Shown piece by piece: positions 1 to 8,215 of a stretch of 27,460 nt of DNA. Both the position numbers and the translations under genes were made by a program. The notes under the pieces are model-generated. The model made no database searches. It saw only the letters and a program-made list of their open reading frames with translations, and was not told the DNA's origin. The stretch's first letter is position 1. The number at the start of each line of letters is the position of its first letter. The DNA lies in assembly GCA_046542845.1 (NCBI GenBank), contig JBKHAN010000036.1:1-27460 (forward strand), in the 5' to 3' direction. Source of the stretch: SKKC01 sp046542845 (GTDB taxonomy: Bacteria > Spirochaetota > Spirochaetia > DSM-27196 > SKKC01).

Positions 1-55
1 GTAGAGCAGCTCACTCGTAATGAGCAGGTCGTGGGTTCAATTCCCACTTCTGGCT
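1..55 (+). tRNA. tRNA-Thr (CGU anticodon), 3' part
   Basis: The window opens inside a tRNA. The end of the D-arm (1-7) is followed by a 5-bp anticodon stem (GCTCA 9-13 with TGAGC 21-25) enclosing the 7-base loop CTCGTAA, so the anticodon is CGT at 16-18, which reads ACG (Thr). A 5-base variable loop follows, then a T-arm (GTGGG 31-35 with CCCAC 43-47, loop TTCAATT), the 3' acceptor strand TTCTGGC (48-54) and discriminator T55. CCA is not encoded (TTT follows), so it must be added after transcription. The 5' acceptor strand and D-stem lie outside the window. Confidence 0.93.
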
Positions 56-197
56 TTTCCCCACTAAACGTCTGGTCCATCAAACAAACATATGGATTTG
101 AAAAGCCGTAATCGCACCTGGCGGTCGTCGGGTCCGCATGTCAGGAGCACATCGCGAATCCCGCGTGTCGCGGCGCTGTGGTAGCCCGGCAAGGGGA
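56..197. other. Short intergenic stretch between the tRNA and the Crp-type gene
   Basis: These 142 bases hold no convincing gene. After the tRNA there is only a short T run (55-58) and no separate hairpin, so no terminator can be supported on the plus strand. The minus-strand gene ending at 198 also lacks a visible terminator here. Confidence 0.5.
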
Positions 198-845
198 TCA
201 GGCGCCGTCCTTCTTCCTGCGGGTCGCAACAAAACGCGCGAGTTCGTTAATGTTGCTGACGGTTATGGTGGTTTTACCGAGAATAACCCGCCTCTGCGAG
301 GAAAAATGGTGCAGGACTTCCCTGCACCGGTCGGTATTTATGCCGGCCCAGTGTGCAACATCGTCTATACTTACTCTGAAGACACGCTGTTCTTCGTCCG
401 CTTCGGTTGCCATTCCCGTCTCGTCAAGCATCAGAAAGACGTCGGCTACCTTTGCGCTGACATCCGAAAGCGTCAGGATCATGAAACGCCGCCTCTGGTC
501 GTATATGCGCTTGGTAAACAGCTTCAGCAGCTTCAAGGCGATCTGAGGTTGTCCCTGCATGAGAATTTCGAAATTTGCCTTGTTGAAATGAAGCGCTTTT
601 ACCCTGTCTACGGCGATTGCGCTTGCCGAACGGGGCGAGTCCTCAAGGATCGCCATTTCCCCGAAAATTTCTCCGGGATTCAGCACGTCGATGGTTTTCT
701 CGAGGTCTCCCATGATCTTGGTAATCTGTATCCGGCCTTCCTGAATCAGATAGAAAGAATCGCCGGGCTCGTACTCGCAAAAGACAATCTGTCCGGGCTC
801 AAAGTAGACCGCAAAGCGTTCAAACGCGGGAAGATTCGTGTTCAT
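198..845 (-). CDS. Crp/Fnr-family transcriptional regulator with cNMP-binding domain
   Basis: This 215-residue protein has the usual length and order of a Crp/Fnr regulator: a cyclic-nucleotide-binding beta-roll (about 5-95), a long dimerisation helix (about 97-125) and a C-terminal winged helix (about 130-205, HTH near 159-187). The phosphate-binding cassette is intact: FGEMAILEDSPRSA at 61-74 carries the Gly-Glu and Arg-Ser-Ala that contact cAMP in E. coli CRP, so it probably binds a cyclic mononucleotide. No Fe-S cysteine set typical of FNR is present. ATG at 843-845 has a Shine-Dalgarno (CGGAG) about 8 bases upstream. It follows the cNMP/TPR gene by 3 bases, so the two are almost certainly co-transcribed. 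Its target genes cannot be told from this sequence. Confidence 0.9.
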   Translation of the reverse strand: MNTNLPAFERFAVYFEPGQIVFCEYEPGDSFYLIQEGRIQITKIMGDLEKTIDVLNPGEIFGEMAILEDSPRSASAIAVDRVKALHFNKANFEILMQGQPQIALKLLKLFTKRIYDQRRRFMILTLSDVSAKVADVFLMLDETGMATEADEEQRVFRVSIDDVAHWAGINTDRCREVLHHFSSQRRVILGKTTITVSNINELARFVATRRKKDGA

Positions 846-848
846 GTT

Positions 849-1820
849 CTACTCCGACCCCAGTGCATGTAATGCTTCCGAAGCCTTTTTACGCAACTCC
901 GCGTCGTTCCCGACCATTGACAAAACCTTGTTCAGGAAACTCGCCGCGCGGTCACGCTCGTCTTTCTGCTGGTACGATACACCTATGTAATATAACGCCC
1001 ACGGAAGCTGCTTCATTTTCGGGTACTTCTGAAGAAGCGCGGTAAAATGTCGAATCGTCTCGTCATGCCGCTTGAGCGCGTGAAGACACCGACCGGCTTC
1101 GTACAGGCTTTTCAGCCCGTACTCACCTGACTCTCCGGACTCCTGTCCCACAGCGCGGAACAAATCGAAAGCCGCCTGATAATCGCCGCTGCCATACAGA
1201 TTGACCGCCTTCAGGTATCGCTTTCCCAGATCCGAAACATCACTGCTCGTGTCGCGTCCGGCGGCGTGGGTTGTACCACCGTAACGTTCGTCCTGAGACG
1301 ATACTTCCGACAGCAGCTCTCGTGCCTGCTTCGCGTTCCGCCCGTTCGGATAAATGGTAAGATATCGATCGAGTGCGTATCTGGCCTGACTGTACTGGCG
1401 ACGTCTGTGATAGTACTCGCCGATTCTGAATAATCCGAGTTCAGGGTCGACCTGCTCGGCCTGATCGAGCAGATTTGTGACCTTCGTATGTATGCGCCGT
1501 AACTGGGTGCTGAACACCTTCAGCATCTTCAAAACAACCCGTGTATTTGCGCCTGCGTATTGCTCAAATTCGGGGACGGAGAAAATTATAACGTCACTCT
1601 GAGCGAGCACCTGTGCGTTCTCTTCACGGGGATACTTCCCGAAGGCGCTTTTGACCCCAAAGAACTCTCCAACGCCGACGCGTTCCTGTATTTCTTCGCC
1701 GGTCTCTATATCTTCCGACGTAAGCATGATGCGTCCGTTCTTGAGAACGTATATCTTGTCCCCGATGTCACCCCTGAAGTAAATGACGGAGCCTGGTTTG
1801 TATGTCATTGCTCGGGGCAC
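849..1820 (-). CDS. Cyclic-nucleotide-binding domain protein with TPR repeats
   Basis: The protein has about 323 residues. An N-terminal cNMP-binding fold (about 8-105 from the chosen start, beginning YKPGSVIYFRGD) is followed by a linker helix and tetratricopeptide-like helices (about 125-175 and 205-310; for example YGSGDYQAAFDLFRAVG and ALYYIGVSYQQKDERDRAA). There is no winged helix, so it is unlikely to bind DNA; TPRs suggest a scaffold that couples ligand state to protein partners. The cassette reads FGVKSAFGKYPREENA: the usual Glu of FGE is Val, so cyclic-nucleotide binding is doubtful. The frame is open to a TTG at 1880, but I prefer GTG at 1818-1820. It has AGGAG 10 bases upstream and a promoter (TTGCAA-17-TAGACT, 1880-1852) that would overlap the longer start. 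ATG at 1806-1808 is another option. First gene of a two-gene operon. Confidence 0.82.
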   Translation of the reverse strand: MPRAMTYKPGSVIYFRGDIGDKIYVLKNGRIMLTSEDIETGEEIQERVGVGEFFGVKSAFGKYPREENAQVLAQSDVIIFSVPEFEQYAGANTRVVLKMLKVFSTQLRRIHTKVTNLLDQAEQVDPELGLFRIGEYYHRRRQYSQARYALDRYLTIYPNGRNAKQARELLSEVSSQDERYGGTTHAAGRDTSSDVSDLGKRYLKAVNLYGSGDYQAAFDLFRAVGQESGESGEYGLKSLYEAGRCLHALKRHDETIRHFTALLQKYPKMKQLPWALYYIGVSYQQKDERDRAASFLNKVLSMVGNDAELRKKASEALHALGSE

Positions 1821-1851
1821 GTCTTGGTCTCTCCTATCTCGATCAATCGAA

Positions 1852-1880
1852 AGTCTAAACGCGTCCGGGAGGAATTGCAA
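1852..1880 (-). promoter_or_regulatory. Probable promoter of the cNMP/TPR-crp operon
   Basis: On the minus strand, TTGCAA (1880-1875) and TAGACT (1857-1852) are separated by 17 bases, each matching the sigma-70 consensus at 4 of 6 positions. The predicted transcript would start near 1846, leaving a leader of about 25 bases that contains the AGGAG ribosome site for the GTG at 1820. This is a by-eye match. Confidence 0.45.
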
Positions 1881-1928
1881 GATTGCATGTCAATGCCTCG
1901 GTGGCGGTAATCTTTGTCGTCTCTTCTC

Positions 1929-1957
1929 TTGCCCCGGCACCGGCAGCCACGTATTAT
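1929..1957 (+). promoter_or_regulatory. Probable promoter of the MCE/Mla-type operon
   Basis: TTGCCC (1929-1934), a 17-base spacer and TATTAT (1952-1957) make a good sigma-70-type promoter. Transcription would begin about 1964, giving a leader of about 35 bases before the ATG at 1999. It diverges from the promoter of the cNMP/TPR operon, with about 50 bases between the two -35 elements. Confidence 0.55.
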
Positions 1958-1998
1958 GAGCGTACAGCGCCGGTAGTGTGCCCGGCCAAGGAAGAAAT

Positions 1999-2781
1999 AT
2001 GCTCCACGCCATCGGATCCCGCGTCTTACGCGCGCCGAAAGAACTCACGTATGGACTCGGCTTCATGGTGGAGATCGTCCGCAACGTTCCCGCTTATTTT
2101 CGCATGCAACGGCGAGGCGGAGGCGGTGGCGTTCTCAAGATGCAGATCCTTTTCACGGGCGTGAACGCGTTGAGCATTGTTGCAGTTCTGAGTCTCGCGA
2201 TTGGTGCGATCATCATTATACAGGGGTTGTCCACGCTTCCCCAGTTCGGGCAGGGACAGCTTATCTATACCCTGCTCATTGCAGTTATAACGCGCGAGCT
2301 CGGCCCGATTCTCACGGCGTTCATTGTCATTGCGCGCTCGGGCACGGCTATCTCAACCGAGCTCGGGAACATGGTCGTCGATCATCAGATTGAAGCGTAT
2401 ATGGCAACCGGGCTGAACCCCATTACCTATCTCGCCGTACCGCGGGTGATCGGTGTGGTCGTCTCGCTCGTACTGCTCAATATTTATTTCAATTTTTTCG
2501 GTCTGGTAGGCTCATTTCTTGTCACACAACTCGTTCAGCCCCTTTCGCTCGAAGAATATCTGTTCGGACTCTACGGGTCGGTATCGCTGGTTGACTTCGT
2601 CGCAAGTTTCACTAAAAGCGTGGTATTCGGCGTTATCATAGGAAGTGTCGCTACGTATCAGGGCCTTGCAGTCGAGCGGGCGGGAACCGAGGTTCCGGTA
2701 CGAGCGATTAAGGCTGTAGGACAGGGAATTACGCTGACGATCGTGGCGAATGCCGCAATCACGCTGGCGAGTTATCTATAA
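1999..2781 (+). CDS. mlaE: MlaE/YrbE-type ABC transporter permease
   Basis: The 260-residue inner-membrane permease belongs to the MCE-associated MlaE family, which moves phospholipid or other lipids between inner and outer membrane. It carries the family signature around GPILTAFIVIARSGTAIS (about 104-121), then ELGNM and the coupling-helix region QIEAYMATGLNPITYL, which contacts the ATPase in characterised Mla systems. Five or so hydrophobic segments follow. The frame is open from a GTG at 1978, but ATG at 1999 has AAGGAAG 6 bases upstream and is preferred. It is the first gene of a tandem set with the ATPase (13-base gap) and the MCE protein, the standard MlaE-MlaF-MlaD arrangement. Substrate and direction cannot be read from the sequence. 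Confidence 0.93.
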   Translation: MLHAIGSRVLRAPKELTYGLGFMVEIVRNVPAYFRMQRRGGGGGVLKMQILFTGVNALSIVAVLSLAIGAIIIIQGLSTLPQFGQGQLIYTLLIAVITRELGPILTAFIVIARSGTAISTELGNMVVDHQIEAYMATGLNPITYLAVPRVIGVVVSLVLLNIYFNFFGLVGSFLVTQLVQPLSLEEYLFGLYGSVSLVDFVASFTKSVVFGVIIGSVATYQGLAVERAGTEVPVRAIKAVGQGITLTIVANAAITLASYL

Positions 2782-2794
2782 GGATCAAAGGCAG

Positions 2795-3604
2795 ATGTCC
2801 GCGAGTAGAGATTCAGCGCTGAGCACTACCGATATTACCGTCGAGTTCGAGGACTATACGCCTGTCCGGGGAATCTCGGTGCGTATAGACGAAGGGAAAA
2901 CAGTCGCCGTCATGGGGCGTTCCGGATCAGGTAAATCAACATTCATAAAAGCCGCTGCGGGGATTATTCCCGCCAGCTCGGGCTCGGTCAGCATTTTTGG
3001 AAAAACACTCGGTCCGCTGAACAACCGCGATCTGCTCCGTCTCCGGAAAACGTGCGGATTCGTGTTTCAGGACGCTGCCCTCTGGCAAAATATGAGCGTA
3101 TACCGGAATCTCGAGCTGCCTTTAGAACAGCACTATCCCCAACTCAGTCGTTCTGAACGGGAACGAAAGATTCGGCGCGCTATAGAGCAGATCCGGTTTA
3201 CCGACGATCTGAATCTGCGTCCCGCCTCGCTCAGCGCCGGCGAAGCGAAGCTCGTCGCGTTCGTTCGGGCAATTCTAACCGAGCCGAGGCTGCTCATACT
3301 CGACGAGCCGACTACATTTGTTGACCGAACCGGCGTGGATCGGGTTCTTAACCTGCTTCGAAATCTGAAAGAAGCCGGAACGACACTCGTGGTTGTAAGC
3401 CACAACGCAACGGTGGTATCGCAGCTCGCCGATGAAATCGTGGTGATCGAAGAAGGGAAACTACTCGTACACGGGGAACCGGAAGACGTAGCGTCTTCAG
3501 ATGATCCCCGCGTCCGTGATATCGTCTCGGATGTGCTCAATCAGGCTGCGACATTTGATACGGATATCCTGTCTCTTCTGGGAGAAATTGACGATGAACT
3601 GTAA
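2795..3604 (+). CDS. mlaF: MlaF-type ABC transporter ATP-binding protein
   Basis: This is a 269-residue ATPase that would drive the MlaE-type permease. Visible motifs: Walker A GRSGSGKST (41-49), Q-loop FQDAAL (91-96), signature LSAGE (146-150), Walker B LLILDE (166-171) followed by PTTFVDR, and H-loop His203 in VVSHN. The signature differs from the common LSGGQ (Ala for the second Gly, Glu for Gln), and the D-loop region is also unusual; catalytic residues are otherwise complete. The frame extends upstream to 2750, inside the permease gene, but ATG at 2795, preceded by AAAGGCAG, is the likely start. The C-terminal 30 residues are acidic (ending in GEIDDEL). Confidence 0.92.
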   Translation: MSASRDSALSTTDITVEFEDYTPVRGISVRIDEGKTVAVMGRSGSGKSTFIKAAAGIIPASSGSVSIFGKTLGPLNNRDLLRLRKTCGFVFQDAALWQNMSVYRNLELPLEQHYPQLSRSERERKIRRAIEQIRFTDDLNLRPASLSAGEAKLVAFVRAILTEPRLLILDEPTTFVDRTGVDRVLNLLRNLKEAGTTLVVVSHNATVVSQLADEIVVIEEGKLLVHGEPEDVASSDDPRVRDIVSDVLNQAATFDTDILSLLGEIDDEL

Positions 3605-3658
3605 CCGGATACGCGTATCCCGCGGAGCATCCGGCACGGTGCGAGGGAGTACGATGAA

Positions 3659-4723
3659 GTGAAGTTTCGCATACGGTTCGCAACACAGATTGTCGGTCTA
3701 TTCGTGATAATTGCCATTGTATTCGTTATCGTCCTCATGGTGACGATCGGCGCGGGTCAAGGGTGGTTCGAAACGCGGTATGAGTATTCGACCATCCTCA
3801 GCTCTGCCTCCGGATTGAGCATCGGCATGTCGGTTGATTTCCGGGGGTTCGAGGTGGGTCGCGTGACCGATATTACCCTGGCAGAAGACAACAACGTCGA
3901 CGTGACCTTTACGATACGCGAACGATATATACACCTCGTAAACAAAGGCTCTCTCCTTGAACTCGCCTCCAACCCTATCCTTGGAGGCACGCTGGTGCTG
4001 CACCGGGGAACGCGGACGGAGGAGCCGCTTGCCGAGTACAGCGTCATACCTGAGTGGAACAGCGCTGTCGGCCGCGCAATACGCGATGTGGGAATCGTGG
4101 AGCGTTCGCAGCCGCCCGACCCCATATCTACCGTCTTATCCGAAATTGACCCGCTTCTGGCCAACGTTACGCAGATACTCGTGTCCACCGAGGATATGCT
4201 CGATACGCTTTCCGGTACGCTCGACGGAAGTGTGACGGAGGGGCCCGTTGCGGAGACCGTAACGCAGACGCTCAGCCTGCTCACCGTACTCGAGGCGCGC
4301 CTCGAACAGACCGAATCCCTGCTCGCGGGCAGTAACGAGCTCCTCGTTTCGGCGAACCGTATAGCCGACAACGCGGCGGTCGCGAGCGACGAGTTTCGCG
4401 ATCCGACCGGGATCGTCCCGCAGCTGCTCGGGCCGAGCGGCAGCATGGCCACCTTGCTTGACGACGATAACGTGCTGTTCGACGAGATCGTAGAAATATT
4501 TTCGTCGATCAACGATACGCTTGACGAGGTGAACGAGCTCGCTCGTTTCGCGGGCGCTCAGACACCGCAACTCACCGCCGTAATTGAAGAAGGTCGAGAG
4601 GCAATTGTCGTCGGGCAGGAGGTGCTGACCGGTCTCAGGAACAATCCGCTGTTGCGAGGCGGCATACCGGAACGGGTCGACCAGCCTTCCAGCGTCGAGA
4701 GCTTCCGGGAGGCGCAGTTCTAA
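3659..4723 (+). CDS. mlaD: MCE-domain (MlaD-type) lipid-transport protein
   Basis: The protein has 354 residues. A short basic N-terminus and one transmembrane helix (about 10-30) anchor it in the inner membrane, and an MCE domain (about 42-118; VDFRGFEVGRVTDI, then SNPILGGTLVLHRG) lies in the periplasm. The rest (about 150-340) is mostly helical with heptad-like stretches, matching MCE proteins whose C-terminal helices extend the hexameric ring into a channel or needle. It is longer than E. coli MlaD (about 180 residues), closer to longer MCE proteins. It starts at GTG 3659 with GAGGGAG about 9 bases upstream; the nearby ATG at 3654 stops after two codons. Its TAA overlaps the ATG of the next gene. 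Confidence 0.9.
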   Translation: MKFRIRFATQIVGLFVIIAIVFVIVLMVTIGAGQGWFETRYEYSTILSSASGLSIGMSVDFRGFEVGRVTDITLAEDNNVDVTFTIRERYIHLVNKGSLLELASNPILGGTLVLHRGTRTEEPLAEYSVIPEWNSAVGRAIRDVGIVERSQPPDPISTVLSEIDPLLANVTQILVSTEDMLDTLSGTLDGSVTEGPVAETVTQTLSLLTVLEARLEQTESLLAGSNELLVSANRIADNAAVASDEFRDPTGIVPQLLGPSGSMATLLDDDNVLFDEIVEIFSSINDTLDEVNELARFAGAQTPQLTAVIEEGREAIVVGQEVLTGLRNNPLLRGGIPERVDQPSSVESFREAQF

Positions 4724-5658
4724 TGAAACCACTGTTTCTGGTCCTTCCCTTCGTGCTGATTATCGCGTCCTGTTCAAGTACACCCGAACAACCCGACGAG
4801 ATTCGTGTCACGAGAAATCGCGCCGCGAGTTTTGCCGGCTACGGCAATGAGGCATTTGATCGTGGCGATTACGAACAGGCGCGCGCGTTTTTTGAAGTGG
4901 CGCTGACTCTCAACACTTCCGTCGACGAACTCGAAGGCGTTGCGGATATGCACAACTCCGTTGGTCGCACATGGCAGGCTCAGGGCGACTTCGAGGCAGC
5001 AGCCGAGCAGTACGCTATCGCTCGGGAAATTGCCGAAGCGAACGGAAGCACACGAGTCGAAGCCCTTGCGGTCAACAACCAGGGCGAGCTTCATCTTCAG
5101 CAGGGAGATTCGGAACGGGCACAAGCGCTTTTCGAAACATCGCTCGCCCTTCTCGAAGACATTGAGGCTGAACCGGAGCGGGCAGTCGTATTGCACAATC
5201 TCGGAAGCGCGTTCGCGTCTGCGGGCCGTCTCGACGAAGCACGGAGACTGTTCGAGGACGCCGCGTCGCGTAACCGCGAATTGAACAGACGGCGGGAACT
5301 CGCGGCAAACGTATTTATGCTATCGTCCGTGGAATCACGAAGCGGAAACTATGAGCGCGCACTTGTCTTTGCGAATGAAGCACTCGATCTCGATCGCGCA
5401 ATGGAAAACCCGAGGGGAATAGCTTCCGACCTCTACGCATTGGGAATGATTTCGTTTCGAATGGAACGATATGAAGACGCAGATGACTATCTTTCGCGCT
5501 CCCGCGCAGTGTACGAAAGCATTGGATCGGTCTCCGGCATGCTTCGCTCGCTTGAGGCTCTCGAAAACGTCGCTCTGGCTGCAGAAAACACCGACGCGGC
5601 TGAGGAATACGCGCTGCAACGAGAAACGTTGCTTTCGGAAAGCGGGGGGAATCGATAA
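4723..5658 (+). CDS. TPR-repeat lipoprotein in the MCE operon
   Basis: A 311-residue predicted lipoprotein. It has a hydrophobic signal (residues 4-15) ending in lipobox IASC with acylated Cys17. Most of the rest is tetratricopeptide repeats (about 35-300), recognisable by spaced NxxG, LxxxGDxExA and ALxxxR patterns (for example YGNEAFDRGDYEQARAFFE and NQGELHLQQGDSERAQALFE). The start ATG overlaps the MCE gene's stop (TAATG), so translation is coupled. No MlaC or MlaA homologue is visible in the operon. This lipoprotein could be the periplasmic or outer-membrane partner of the MCE ring, but that role is inference from position; TPRs only indicate a protein-binding scaffold. Confidence 0.85.
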   Translation: MKPLFLVLPFVLIIASCSSTPEQPDEIRVTRNRAASFAGYGNEAFDRGDYEQARAFFEVALTLNTSVDELEGVADMHNSVGRTWQAQGDFEAAAEQYAIAREIAEANGSTRVEALAVNNQGELHLQQGDSERAQALFETSLALLEDIEAEPERAVVLHNLGSAFASAGRLDEARRLFEDAASRNRELNRRRELAANVFMLSSVESRSGNYERALVFANEALDLDRAMENPRGIASDLYALGMISFRMERYEDADDYLSRSRAVYESIGSVSGMLRSLEALENVALAAENTDAAEEYALQRETLLSESGGNR

Positions 5659-5663
5659 ATCTC

Positions 5664-6083
5664 ATGAATCGACCCGCAGTTCACCGCAGGATTGCTCGTG
5701 GTTGGGGACGCATAGCGAGCACACTCGCCGGGCCGCTCCTTGCCGCTGGAGCTATCGTCATCATTTCCGGCGGTATCGTATTGCCGCTCTGGTTCCTCGC
5801 GACGCGCGCGCCCGGCGTTTACGGAGCATCGGTTTTATCGGTCAGCGCGGCAGCGATCCTGGTCTGGACCGTGAAACGGGTTCGAAGCCACACCACGGCT
5901 ACCGTTTACGGCAGACGCAGGTCGGGCGCCGTCTGGTTTGCCGCACCGTTGGCCCTCGTCGGTGTATACGGGACGTGGCTCGTATACACCCGGGCGGGCT
6001 TTTTAGCCGCCTTACCGCTCCTGTTGATACTCATCGCCGCCATCGGATTTTCCGCCGGAGGAGGGTCCGGCCCTCGTGATTGA
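5664..6083 (+). CDS. Small four-helix membrane protein of unknown function
   Basis: The 139-residue protein has a basic N-terminus (RPAVHRRIARGWGR) and about four hydrophobic segments (roughly 20-46, 52-71, 89-108 and 113-130) with a basic loop after the second (KRVRSHT..YGRRRSG). I recognise no family motif. It sits 5 bases after the TPR lipoprotein, and its stop overlaps the GTG start of the peptidase gene by 8 bases, so it is translated as part of the operon. No clear Shine-Dalgarno precedes the ATG, which suggests coupling to the upstream gene. It may help assemble or hold the transporter or the peptidase; there is no direct evidence for either. Confidence 0.75.
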   Translation: MNRPAVHRRIARGWGRIASTLAGPLLAAGAIVIISGGIVLPLWFLATRAPGVYGASVLSVSAAAILVWTVKRVRSHTTATVYGRRRSGAVWFAAPLALVGVYGTWLVYTRAGFLAALPLLLILIAAIGFSAGGGSGPRD

Positions 6084-7098
6084 ACAGACACGGCGCACGG
6101 CGGCCCGATTAGCCGCGGGGGTTGTGTTTGCCCTCGCCGGTATAGCTTCAGCCTACGGAAACTACCCCATAATTGAAGATCTGAACCGACAGGACGTGCT
6201 CTTCGCTCAGCTACAGGACGATATCGCGCGATTCCACCAGGCGCGTCGGCGGGGAGACGAACTGCCTCCGCTGTTTCTGTTCCGCTATCGATTGAATGCC
6301 GAAGACAGTTTCTTCCGGCTTTCGTCACGCACAACGCTCCCGCAATCTACGCTTGCCACCGTCAATCGATTCCGATCGTCGCAACTGCCCGACGGCGTTG
6401 AAGAGATTATAATCCCGAACCAGCCAGGCATTTTCGTTCCTCTCGAACCGGAGACGGACCTTGAGTTCATGCTCTCTGCACGGCTTGCTCCGAGCGATGT
6501 CGTCGATCAGACGCCGCCTCTCGATGAAAACGACCCCTTTGTTCCTCCCCAGGGCCCGGAACGCAACAGGAACGGACAGGACGGGGTACCGGCGTTCGGG
6601 ACGTATCAGATCATCACGCTCAACCAGCCGGAAGAGTCGGTGCGCTTTGCTTTTTTTCCCGGGGGCGATTTTACACCGGATGAGCGAAGGGCGTTTCTCG
6701 GGGTGCTCTTTCGCGGTCCGGTAGAGTTCACACGGGTGAGTTCACCATTCGGTGCGAGAATACATCCTTTTACCGCGTTGCCGAACTACCACACCGGGGT
6801 AGACTTTGCGGCGCCGGAGGGGTCGCCCGTGCGTGCTGCACGCGAAGGAACGGTAATAGATACGGGGTGGGATCCGGTCTACGGGTACTACGTCATACTC
6901 GAACATGACGAAATCTTCAGCAGCTTCTACGGACATCTGGCCGTCATACATAGCGAGTTGAACGACGTCCTTACATCCGGTACAGTTCTCGGAGAAGTGG
7001 GCAACACCGGTCTGAGTACCGGACCGCATCTGCATTTTGAGATCCGCGTACGTGGGTCGGCCAGAGATCCCTTGCAGTTTCTTCCCGAACTGAGATAG
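6076..7098 (+). CDS. Exported LysM-like / M23-family peptidoglycan endopeptidase
   Basis: This is a 340-residue secreted metallopeptidase. A signal peptide (about 1-27, ending near ASA) is followed by a LysM-like segment (about 70-122, including a DSFFRLSSRT repeat-type start and IIIPNQPGIF end), a linker, and a C-terminal M23 (LytM) domain (about 220-330). All M23 catalytic residues are present: His239 and Asp243 (HTGVD), His287 (YGHL), and His318/His320 (HLH), so it should be an active zinc enzyme cutting peptidoglycan cross-links. The start is GTG at 6076, overlapping the previous gene. Its place at the end of an MCE operon suggests envelope remodelling near the transporter; this is inference. 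Confidence 0.9.
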   Translation: MIEQTRRTAARLAAGVVFALAGIASAYGNYPIIEDLNRQDVLFAQLQDDIARFHQARRRGDELPPLFLFRYRLNAEDSFFRLSSRTTLPQSTLATVNRFRSSQLPDGVEEIIIPNQPGIFVPLEPETDLEFMLSARLAPSDVVDQTPPLDENDPFVPPQGPERNRNGQDGVPAFGTYQIITLNQPEESVRFAFFPGGDFTPDERRAFLGVLFRGPVEFTRVSSPFGARIHPFTALPNYHTGVDFAAPEGSPVRAAREGTVIDTGWDPVYGYYVILEHDEIFSSFYGHLAVIHSELNDVLTSGTVLGEVGNTGLSTGPHLHFEIRVRGSARDPLQFLPELR

Positions 7099-7137
7099 TT
7101 TAGAAAGAATCTTCGGTACATAATTCTGTCAGACAGG

Positions 7138-8163
7138 ATGGACGGGTATATGGTCCGCTTCCAGAGAGTGTCGGTGTTCTCGACATCAATACTACTTTTA
7201 CTCGGGGTTTCGCTGTATCCGACCGAATCGGTGGTCGGCAGGTATACCGACACGACGACGATACGCGCTGCGGACGCTCAGACAATCCAACTCTCGCTTG
7301 GCATTGCCGACATTGCGCTTCTTCGACCAGACGAACATCTTTTTTTCGAAGCAATTGAAATCAGGGCGGAGCTGCCACAGGCAATAGCATCGCGTTCCGA
7401 CCTCACGCTTGCGCTTCTGCTGTACGGTGAGCTGGTCGACGAACCGGAGCAGGCGGGCCCGGTGAGTACACGCGGCCGGCGCATGCACTTCGAGCCCTTT
7501 ATCGATCGCAATAGTACCCGCATTCGTATTCCACTTCAGGAGGATCCGCGTGCGCGAATTGCCGGCACGACCCGCCCCGAAATTGTGCCGGGACCGAACA
7601 GCTATCCGATCGCGTTGACCTTTCTTCCTGTCGGGAAGACGTTTCCCGAGGACCTTCTTGACGAGGAGATCAGCATAGAGGTCATTCCACATCCTCGTGA
7701 CATTGGCGCCGTGCGGATCAATCTTACAGACGATACCGGTGAACCTGTGCCGCTTTCGAGCGTAGAACATACGTTTCTGGTGGATGGACGCGAAGCCACG
7801 ACCGACGAGGGCGCTCGTATGTTTCTGCAACCCGGCTTCCGTTCGATCGAGTTCGTCCCGGACGGTTTTCAGACGGTCAGCCGAACAGCTGCGGTGGAAC
7901 GTGGACGGGTGCGATCGCTTGATCTTGTGCTCGAACCGATGCCGGCCCGGCTGTCTATCTCAGGTCCTCGCGGCGCGCTGGTTTCTGTTAACGGAACGCT
8001 CATGACCGGGGTCATCGGGTCGACAATTGATATTGAGCCGGGGCTGAATGTTCTTCGATTTCAGATCGGAGACCGGAGCATCAGTCAGGAGTTCAATGCC
8101 GCCTCGGGCGTACAGTACGAAGCCGATTTGAGCTTACTGCTCAACATCGAGGAAGCAGACTGA
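7138..8163 (+). CDS. Exported protein of unknown function with PEGA-like C-terminal region
   Basis: The 341-residue protein has an N-terminal hydrophobic segment (about 10-27) that looks like a signal peptide or anchor, then a beta-rich sequence with few Lys and no Cys. Residues about 205-265 (FLVDGREATTDEGARMFLQPG, ending DLVLEP) and 266-335 (ISGPRGALVSVNGT to YEADLSLLL) resemble two tandem PEGA-type beta-sandwich modules, which occur in surface and periplasmic proteins. No catalytic motif is seen. ATG at 7138 is the first start; ATG at 7150 (residue 5, after GGACGGG) is equally possible. It follows the peptidase by 39 bases and is the last gene before the terminator at 8310-8341. Confidence 0.75.
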   Translation: MDGYMVRFQRVSVFSTSILLLLGVSLYPTESVVGRYTDTTTIRAADAQTIQLSLGIADIALLRPDEHLFFEAIEIRAELPQAIASRSDLTLALLLYGELVDEPEQAGPVSTRGRRMHFEPFIDRNSTRIRIPLQEDPRARIAGTTRPEIVPGPNSYPIALTFLPVGKTFPEDLLDEEISIEVIPHPRDIGAVRINLTDDTGEPVPLSSVEHTFLVDGREATTDEGARMFLQPGFRSIEFVPDGFQTVSRTAAVERGRVRSLDLVLEPMPARLSISGPRGALVSVNGTLMTGVIGSTIDIEPGLNVLRFQIGDRSISQEFNAASGVQYEADLSLLLNIEEAD

Positions 8164-8215
8164 TTCGCGACGCGCCCGGGGCCCTTGCCGAATGGCTGAA
8201 ATCAGAGTAAGAATT

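Noticed and set aside
138..872. A 244-codon plus-strand open frame opposite the Crp gene
   Set aside because: It is antisense to a clear Crp/Fnr gene with intact domains, has no recognisable motif and no ribosome site.
1888..1893. Perfect TTGACA on the minus strand upstream of the cNMP/TPR gene
   Set aside because: No -10-like sequence lies 16-19 bases downstream; TTGCAA-17-TAGACT is a better pair.
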